This document shows, piece after piece, positions 1 to 5,700 of a stretch of DNA of 9,269 bases (position 1 is the stretch's first letter; every line of letters begins with the position of its first letter). The DNA is from a bacterium (lineage in GTDB: Bacteria > Zixibacteria > MSB-5A5 > GN15 > FEB-12), in contig DAOVOW010000054.1 of NCBI GenBank assembly GCA_030629485.1, positions 1 through 9,269 of the forward strand, given 5' to 3'. The notes under the pieces are model-generated. The model made no database searches. It was not told where the DNA came from and saw nothing but the letters and a program-made list of their open reading frames with translations. Made by a program: the position numbers and the translations under genes.

Positions 1-839
1 ATTGCCAGATCGTCGTGCATATAAGCTGCGTTGTACACCACTTCGAGAGCATCGTCAGCCTCGGAGTTCTGGATGCCGACAGTGGCGCTCTCAAGATCCA
101 GACTGCCGGGGTCCATTGCACCGTACTGAAACTTGATAGCGCCATCGGGCTTGAGAATCACCTGGAAACTCAGCGACCCGGTGCCGGTGGCACCGGAGTA
201 GAACCTGATGTCTTCGAAACTGACGATGAAACGCTCATTGGTCGCATCGTAATGGTAGTAGATATGCCCGCCCTTCCGTGGGTCCAGATCATCCCACCAC
301 ATGGCGATCAGACTGGTGAAATCGGTGTTCGGCAGGCTCGAATTGGCCCGGCTGCTGATGCCGCCATCAAAGGCCACCACGCCGTTGGACCCTATATACA
401 ACTCGGTGTAGACACTGTCATAGAATGGGAAGTCAAACCCGATGGCAATCGCTGCCGAAGCCTCGTCGTCACCCAGAGTGACTTCGGTTCCCGTCGCAGA
501 AATGTCGATCCAGGAGTAGCTCGGTCCACCGGGCTCATCGGAGTCAACCCAGGAATGGCCGTAATTGTCCGGCCCGCCAAAGTCGGCGCGCATGGGCGCA
601 TAGAGCGGTTCGGCCGCTTCAGACTTATCGGATTCTACCGGGTGGTATCCCAAAAGCTCACGGACCGCACAGGCGGGTTTGGATGTCGAGCCAGCCGCCG
701 AATTCTTGTTCTGGAACATCTGGCCCACAACACTGAAATCCAGCCGACCCGGACCATTGTTGAAGATCACCATCTGATAGATGGAACTGTCTCCGCCTTC
801 CAGGTTTTCGTCAATCGATGTCTCACTAATGAAGATATC
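1..839 (-). repeat. Shared C-terminal beta module, PPAD copy (truncated by window edge)
   Basis: Residues 575-853 of the PPAD-like protein carry the same ordered landmarks as the protease copy: NNGPGRLDFSV, GGPDNYG, WVDSDEPGGPS, DISATGT, GFDFPFY, WWDDLDP and QVILKPDGAIKFQY. The match continues to the last visible codons (SYLHDSLA in the protease, AYMHDDLA here). The protease copy is followed by an Ig/BACON-like domain and dockerin repeats, so the missing end here probably carries these too. Confidence 0.8.
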
Positions 840-2561
840 CGGCGTGTAGAGATGAGCGTAGACCGGGATGCTTCCCGAAGGCGAGGCACCGTCATTGCAG
901 GTGAAATCGAGCGACCCCAGGTTGTCGCCGTAGGCCATCTGGTCGGCCGTGATTGTCATCTCAAAGTCGAGACTGTCGGCGGGGAAGATCACCTGCTCGC
1001 TCGAATCACACGACAGCCAGGCATCACCCGCTGTAAAGGTGATGTACAAGAGCCCGCCGCCGATATTGCGAACCCTCACAAACTGCTGGCTGACGTCGCC
1101 CGGCTGCAGGCTATCGTAGATTTCCGTTTCAACGATCTGCAACTCCGGCGGCAACTCGATGGAGAATTTGTGTGCGCCCGGTTCTCCGATGAATGGATGC
1201 GTCTCCACGCGGCCGGAACTATCCGCCGCTTGAATATAGTACGCCACTTCGCCTATCCCTGACTGGGTCGGTATGTAACCGTAGAACGAGTCAGGATTGG
1301 CGGTAGCAAACAGCGGCGCGGAATCAAACGGACCATCGTTGATGCTATAGAATATCTTCAGCGAATCCGGAATCAGCCCGGCGTCGCTGTGGTCGATGAT
1401 GGTGGCGGACACTTCGTAGTCATTTATGGTGTCGCTCTGATTTGGCAGGGGCACATGCACTATCCACAACATGTTTGAGTCCGGCACGCCCATGGTACGG
1501 CAGTGGAGGGCGTCGTCATCATACCAGGATCCTGTGAAACCCAGCACCTCATACCCCGGCATGGCATCAGAATAGACCTGCAGGGCAAGGTTGTCGTAGT
1601 AGGCGTTATCGAAAATCGGTACCAGGACTTTGTTGTTGAGAATGGTCGAATTAGTGTAGGCAGCGCCGGGTTGGCAGTACACGCGCACGATTGTGTAGGG
1701 TCTTCCCCAGGCGCTGGTCATTTGCGACAGTTGCTCGGCGCGCGCGTTCAACGGAGCATAGCTGGCGTTGCTGGGGGGGACGTCCTTGACCAGAATCGTG
1801 GTGGGGCTGAGAAACTTGGCCCAGCAGTCGATATGGTGGATGCCGCTTGACTCGATGTATTCCAACACTGTATAGTCATTACCGAGATAGGCCAGCATGA
1901 TCGAGTCGACCTCGTCATGAGTGAACGAGGTGTTCTCGTCGTAAACCAACCTGGTTGACATCGACCGCCCCAGCCCGTCAGACATGTGGTTGCCGCCGGT
2001 GGTTTCCAAGTCCATACCGTATACATCCAGCCCCCACAAATCGCCGATAACCTGTGGGATGACGTCATCGTAAGGTCGCGGTCGGTTGTAAATGTGATCG
2101 ACGATAGCCATATCGCCGCCCTCTTCGAAGATGAACCACGGCCCGTAGTCACGGGTCCATTTGCTGTTCAGCGGGGCGATTATGAACTCGCAGTTGGCCA
2201 GATTAACGCCATTGGCGGCATACACGGATTGCACATAAGACTGTTGCGAGGCACTGGTCACCAGAGTCGTAACCACGAGGTCCTCAGACATCTCGGCAAT
2301 AACGGCGAAGGAGAGTCCCCAGGGGGAACCGGGATAGGCGATAATAACGCCCTGTGAACGCTCCCACTCGGATGAGTTGCGGATCGTTCCGACAGGCGGC
2401 GCGGTGGTGACATGATCCATGCCGATCTCGTGCAACCGCGTGAGTTCTTCCTCAGTAAAACCGATCGGGAGCGGGTTTTCATCAACATCCTCAGAAGCCA
2501 ATGCCAGGCTACAAACCAGAAGCAGTAGAATACACAGAAGTCTTATCGAAACGGTCATCAT
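1..2561 (-). CDS. Secreted Porphyromonas-type peptidylarginine deiminase (PPAD-like), 3' end outside window
   Basis: Predicted to hydrolyse peptidyl-arginine to citrulline outside the cytoplasm. The frame is open from the ATG at 2561 to the left edge (853 codons) with no stop, so the C-terminus is missing. Residues 1-22 form a signal peptide (Arg7, Leu-rich core, ALA|SE cleavage). The guanidino-modifying domain spans about 56-372. Visible motifs are TRDYGPW (D138), YNRPRP (R160, R162), GGN (189-191), HHID (H243, D245), YTNS (N304) and ALHCRTMGV (C354). These match P. gingivalis PPAD D130, R152/R154, H236/D238, N297 and C351 with a near-constant offset. An Ig-like domain (about 374-470), Ig/HYDIN-like segments (about 471-660) and a beta module (662-853) follow; the first and last resemble parts of the upstream protease. 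GGAGG at 2563-2567 precedes two consecutive ATGs (2561, 2558); the second has the better spacing. A generic agmatine deiminase is less likely because of the signal peptide and the YNRPR arginines. Confidence 0.87.
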   Translation of the reverse strand, partial: MMTVSIRLLCILLLLVCSLALASEDVDENPLPIGFTEEELTRLHEIGMDHVTTAPPVGTIRNSSEWERSQGVIIAYPGSPWGLSFAVIAEMSEDLVVTTLVTSASQQSYVQSVYAANGVNLANCEFIIAPLNSKWTRDYGPWFIFEEGGDMAIVDHIYNRPRPYDDVIPQVIGDLWGLDVYGMDLETTGGNHMSDGLGRSMSTRLVYDENTSFTHDEVDSIMLAYLGNDYTVLEYIESSGIHHIDCWAKFLSPTTILVKDVPPSNASYAPLNARAEQLSQMTSAWGRPYTIVRVYCQPGAAYTNSTILNNKVLVPIFDNAYYDNLALQVYSDAMPGYEVLGFTGSWYDDDALHCRTMGVPDSNMLWIVHVPLPNQSDTINDYEVSATIIDHSDAGLIPDSLKIFYSINDGPFDSAPLFATANPDSFYGYIPTQSGIGEVAYYIQAADSSGRVETHPFIGEPGAHKFSIELPPELQIVETEIYDSLQPGDVSQQFVRVRNIGGGLLYITFTAGDAWLSCDSSEQVIFPADSLDFEMTITADQMAYGDNLGSLDFTCNDGASPSGSIPVYAHLYTPDIFISETSIDENLEGGDSSIYQMVIFNNGPGRLDFSVVGQMFQNKNSAAGSTSKPACAVRELLGYHPVESDKSEAAEPLYAPMRADFGGPDNYGHSWVDSDEPGGPSYSWIDISATGTEVTLGDDEASAAIAIGFDFPFYDSVYTELYIGSNGVVAFDGGISSRANSSLPNTDFTSLIAMWWDDLDPRKGGHIYYHYDATNERFIVSFEDIRFYSGATGTGSLSFQVILKPDGAIKFQYGAMDPGSLDLESATVGIQNSEADDALEVVYNAAYMHDDLA

Positions 2562-2562
2562 T

Positions 2563-2567
2563 CCTCC
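2563..2567 (-). promoter_or_regulatory. Ribosome binding site of the PPAD-like gene
   Basis: The minus strand reads TCTGGAGGAATGATG. The GGAGG lies 1 nt before the first ATG (2561) and 4 nt before the second (2556-2558). Initiation at the second ATG would remove only one residue from the signal peptide. Confidence 0.7.
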
Positions 2568-2649
2568 AGACGGTACCGGTGGTGGGTACGTTGGGCTACA
2601 AGCCGGTCACTTCGGCCGGTCAACCGACTCCGAACTTTGTCTACTTCGT

Positions 2650-2680
2650 TCTCCCTTGCGTGCCCGGAGCACAAGAGAGA
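2650..2680 (-). repeat. Inverted repeat / RNA hairpin between the two secreted-enzyme genes
   Basis: On the minus-strand RNA, UCUCUCUUGUGC pairs with GCACGCAAGGGAGA around a UCCGG loop. The stem has about 12 pairs, one G-U pair and a 2-nt CG bulge. No U-tract follows, so it looks more like an mRNA stability or processing element than a Rho-independent terminator. Its function is unknown. Confidence 0.5.
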
Positions 2681-2754
2681 TCAATTGAAGGCCACCCCCG
2701 CAGTTGCAGGCGTGATCGTTGTCTACTGACTTTCAGTCGGGCGGCTTGGCGAGG

Positions 2755-5700
2755 TCAGTGCCCACAGATCAAAGCCGGCCCGTCGTTAAACATGAAGTCA
2801 ACTGTATACACGAGGTCCGCGATATCAATCTCACCGCCCGAACCGTCCACGTCGGCAGCCTCCATCACCGGTGGCGGCGGTCCCTCGTTGAACATGAAGT
2901 CGACCAGGTATACTAAATCGCCGATATCCGGTCCTGAGCCGCTACCGTCGATATCACCACAAATGTACGGCGGTCCACCGGCGCCTACCATGAGATCAAC
3001 CGTTATCACAAAAGGGTTGTCCTCTGGGTTGGGGTCGTTCGATGTCACCGTGATGGTAGCGCTGTAGCTGCCGCTGTCGAGTTCGGCGGCTGTGATCTGG
3101 CAGAGGATAGTGTCGGCTGCGCCCGGGACCAGTGTGCCTGAGAGTTTATCAAGCGCCAGCCATTGAGTCGGCTTGGCAATGACAACCGCGAGACTGTCGT
3201 GCAGGTAACTGGTAGCAAACGCTATTTCCAGACCATCGGTGCCGTCACCGTTCTCAATGCCGATAGCACCGGATTCGGTATCGAATCCCGCCGCGATGCT
3301 GAGATACTGCAGCTTGATTGAGCCGTTCGGGTAGAGAATCACCTGCATAGTGATCACGTCGCCGACACTGCCGCCATATTCAGGGTAGTCAGTGTACTGG
3401 ATAACGCACTTGCCGCCGGTGGTGTCGATGAAAACGTGGTCGTCTGTATTGTTCTCGTTGGTCGGGTCCAGGTCATCCCACAACCAGCAGATCATATTGT
3501 TGGGTGTGGTGGCGGTCGGGATCGTCGTTTTCCAACGCAAGTTCAGGTCGGTCGAGGTGAACCCGACCATGCCGTTAGAGGACACATATAACTGAGAGTA
3601 GATATTCTCATAATATGGGAAGTCAAATCCAAGATCGATCGGTCCGGTGAAAGTGTCGTCGCCAAGATCGTCGACGATATCAGTACCGGTGGCCGAGATA
3701 TCCTGCCATACAAACGATGGCCCACCCGGTTCATCGGAGTCGACCCAATAGTAGCCGTACAAATCGGGCCCGCCGGCATTGCGCAGCACCGGATGGCCGA
3801 TATTCGGATTGTCGATCCCCTTCTCATCTACAAAATCATAGAAGTCCTCGGAGTAGACCCGGCGCGCCGGCTCCACCAGGCCGGCCTGGTACAGAGCGTC
3901 GAACACGCTGCCGCGACCGAGCAGTTGCAATACGCTGACACTGTAGTTCAGACCGCCCGGACCGCCGTTGGAGATATAGAGACTTTGCGAGGTCTCCTCG
4001 CCCGGATTCAGGTACTCATTCATCGATGACGGCGAGATGGCAATAGTCGGCGCATAGTCAATGCGAATGTCGTCGACATACCAGTCATCGTTACCGGCGC
4101 TGGTACCGACAGAGCGCAGTCGCAACTGGAACCCGGCGTGGATAGCATCGGTCGGCAGGGGTACATTGACATAAGCGAATTGCGTCATAACACCCTCGCC
4201 ACCGGGATGCACCTGGAATGTGATCCACTCGCCGAATTCGTTTTTGTAATCAATAAACAGATCATCACCGGTCTCTGGCGGTTCACCACCACCACCGCGC
4301 TCATAGCAGTAGGACAAGATGGCGTCGGAGGAGCCGGAGATATCGATAACTCGCGTGCAAACGGTGTCACCGCCACCATCGAGATTCAGTGAATAAGGCG
4401 GCGATGGCGGCGCCAAACCGTTCTGTGAAACGACGGCGCCGGTGTTGATAAACCAGTCGGTTGACAACTCGGTGGTCACAAATCCATCGAACCAGGGGAA
4501 CGCCATAGGCAATCCGCCGGACACGGTGGCAAACGCTGCCGATGCTGCTACCGTGTCCTCGCTTTGGGACTGGACAAACACAACCGAGGTGTCGACTTGG
4601 TGGACCTCGGCGCTCTCAGGAATGGCCACTTTCACCATGATATAGACCGTGTCACCCGATAGTACCATACCGGTCGAAGTGATCTGGCTGCTGCCGGTCT
4701 CATCATAGAACAGAACGTCCCAGATTCCGCTGGAGCGGGCCAGGTTGTAGCTATCTTCGAGCCGACCCTTGTTGACCACACCCAGCAGGTAGGAAGCCGT
4801 ATCGCCGGCTGGGCCGTACTGCGACTGGAACCACGGGGTCAGCGTCATCTCGTAATCCGGTGGGTAGCCGACGTAGATATCGTCCACAAACCAGTCGTCG
4901 TAGTTACCGCTGGTTCCGATATTGCGGAACATAACCCGGAACCCGGCGTGATAGGCATCCGCCGGAAGCTGGAGTTTGACTTCTTCATATTCGGTCATAT
5001 CGTCGCCGTCGCCCAAGTGCTGGTTAAGAAGATGCCAGACACCGAGGGAATCGATATACTCCACGAACAGATCGTCACCTGTCTCCGGCGAATCGCCGCC
5101 GCCGGTTCGCTGGTAGTAGTACTTGAGAATCACGTTGCTCTCGTTGCGCAGGTTGATCTGCTCTGACATCAGGGTATCGGTGCCGGAGGGACTGCCATCG
5201 AGATTCAGGCTGTAGCTCGGACTCGGTTCGTTAAGGCCACGGGAGTTGATCGCAGATCCTGCAGCCGTCTCCCATTTGGTCATATCGAAATCAGTAGACG
5301 GGAACGTTTCCACAAAGGGAATCGTCCAGGGCTGTCCCGCTGAGATCGCCTTAAGTATGGCTGTGGCGGCATAGGCAGGGTCGGCGTTGGAAGTTGCCAC
5401 CACCGCAATCGAGTCGTACTCGTCCTCCCAGCTTTCCGGAATCAGAACGCGTATCTGGAAGTCAAAGGTGGCATCACCGACCAAACTTGCCGTGTTCGTT
5501 ATCTCGGTACTGCCAGCCGCATCCCACAGCGAAACATCCCAGACGTTGCCGGAGAATGAAAGCGCGTAGTCGTCTTCCAGCACACCGTCGTTGGTGACAG
5601 TCAGGCCGAACCAGACGGTGTCGTAAACCGGCGCTGTCGCCGTGGCATACGTTGGATCAATCAGCACTCCGTAATCGATCACGAAGAAACTGAACGTCTC

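Larger units (their letters stand above)
2562..2754 (-). other. Spacer between the C25 protease and PPAD-like genes
   Basis: This 193-bp gap separates the protease stop codon from the deiminase start. It carries a substantial imperfect hairpin (2650-2680), a 5-bp stem hairpin (ACTGA-CTT-TCAGT, 2725-2737) and an exact 8-bp direct repeat GCCGGTCA at 2602-2609 and 2615-2622. No hairpin is followed by a T-run in the minus-strand reading, so there is no clear intrinsic terminator. Only a weak promoter candidate is visible (TTGACC, 17 bp, TGTAGC in the minus-strand reading). Read-through from the protease gene is therefore plausible but unproven. Confidence 0.6.

Noticed and set aside
15..1262. Long plus-strand open frame (415 codons) opposite the PPAD-like gene
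   Set aside because: It lies antisense to a frame with recognisable domains and has no recognisable motifs of its own. High-GC coding DNA often leaves such an antisense frame open.
2511..2561. Lipoprotein signal in the PPAD-like protein (Cys17)
   Set aside because: The residue before Cys17 is Val, not Gly, Ala or Ser, so the lipobox is poor. An ordinary signal-peptidase site at ALA|SE fits better.
2602..2622. Direct repeat GCCGGTCA with 13-bp period upstream of the PPAD-like gene
   Set aside because: Two 8-bp copies in a GC-rich spacer could arise by chance and no accompanying promoter is convincing. It is mentioned in the spacer entry but not claimed as an operator.
2725..2737. Short hairpin just after the protease stop codon as a terminator
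   Set aside because: The stem is only 5 bp and no T-run follows in the minus-strand reading.
2758..2961. Dockerin repeats as a sign of a cellulosome
   Set aside because: No cohesin or glycoside hydrolase is present and the host enzyme is a protease. Dockerin-like repeats occur in many non-cellulosomal proteins.
2501..3067. Plus-strand open frame across the protease-deiminase spacer
   Set aside because: Much of it is the antisense reading of the dockerin repeats, which makes it look repetitive. There is no good ribosome site and no recognisable domain.
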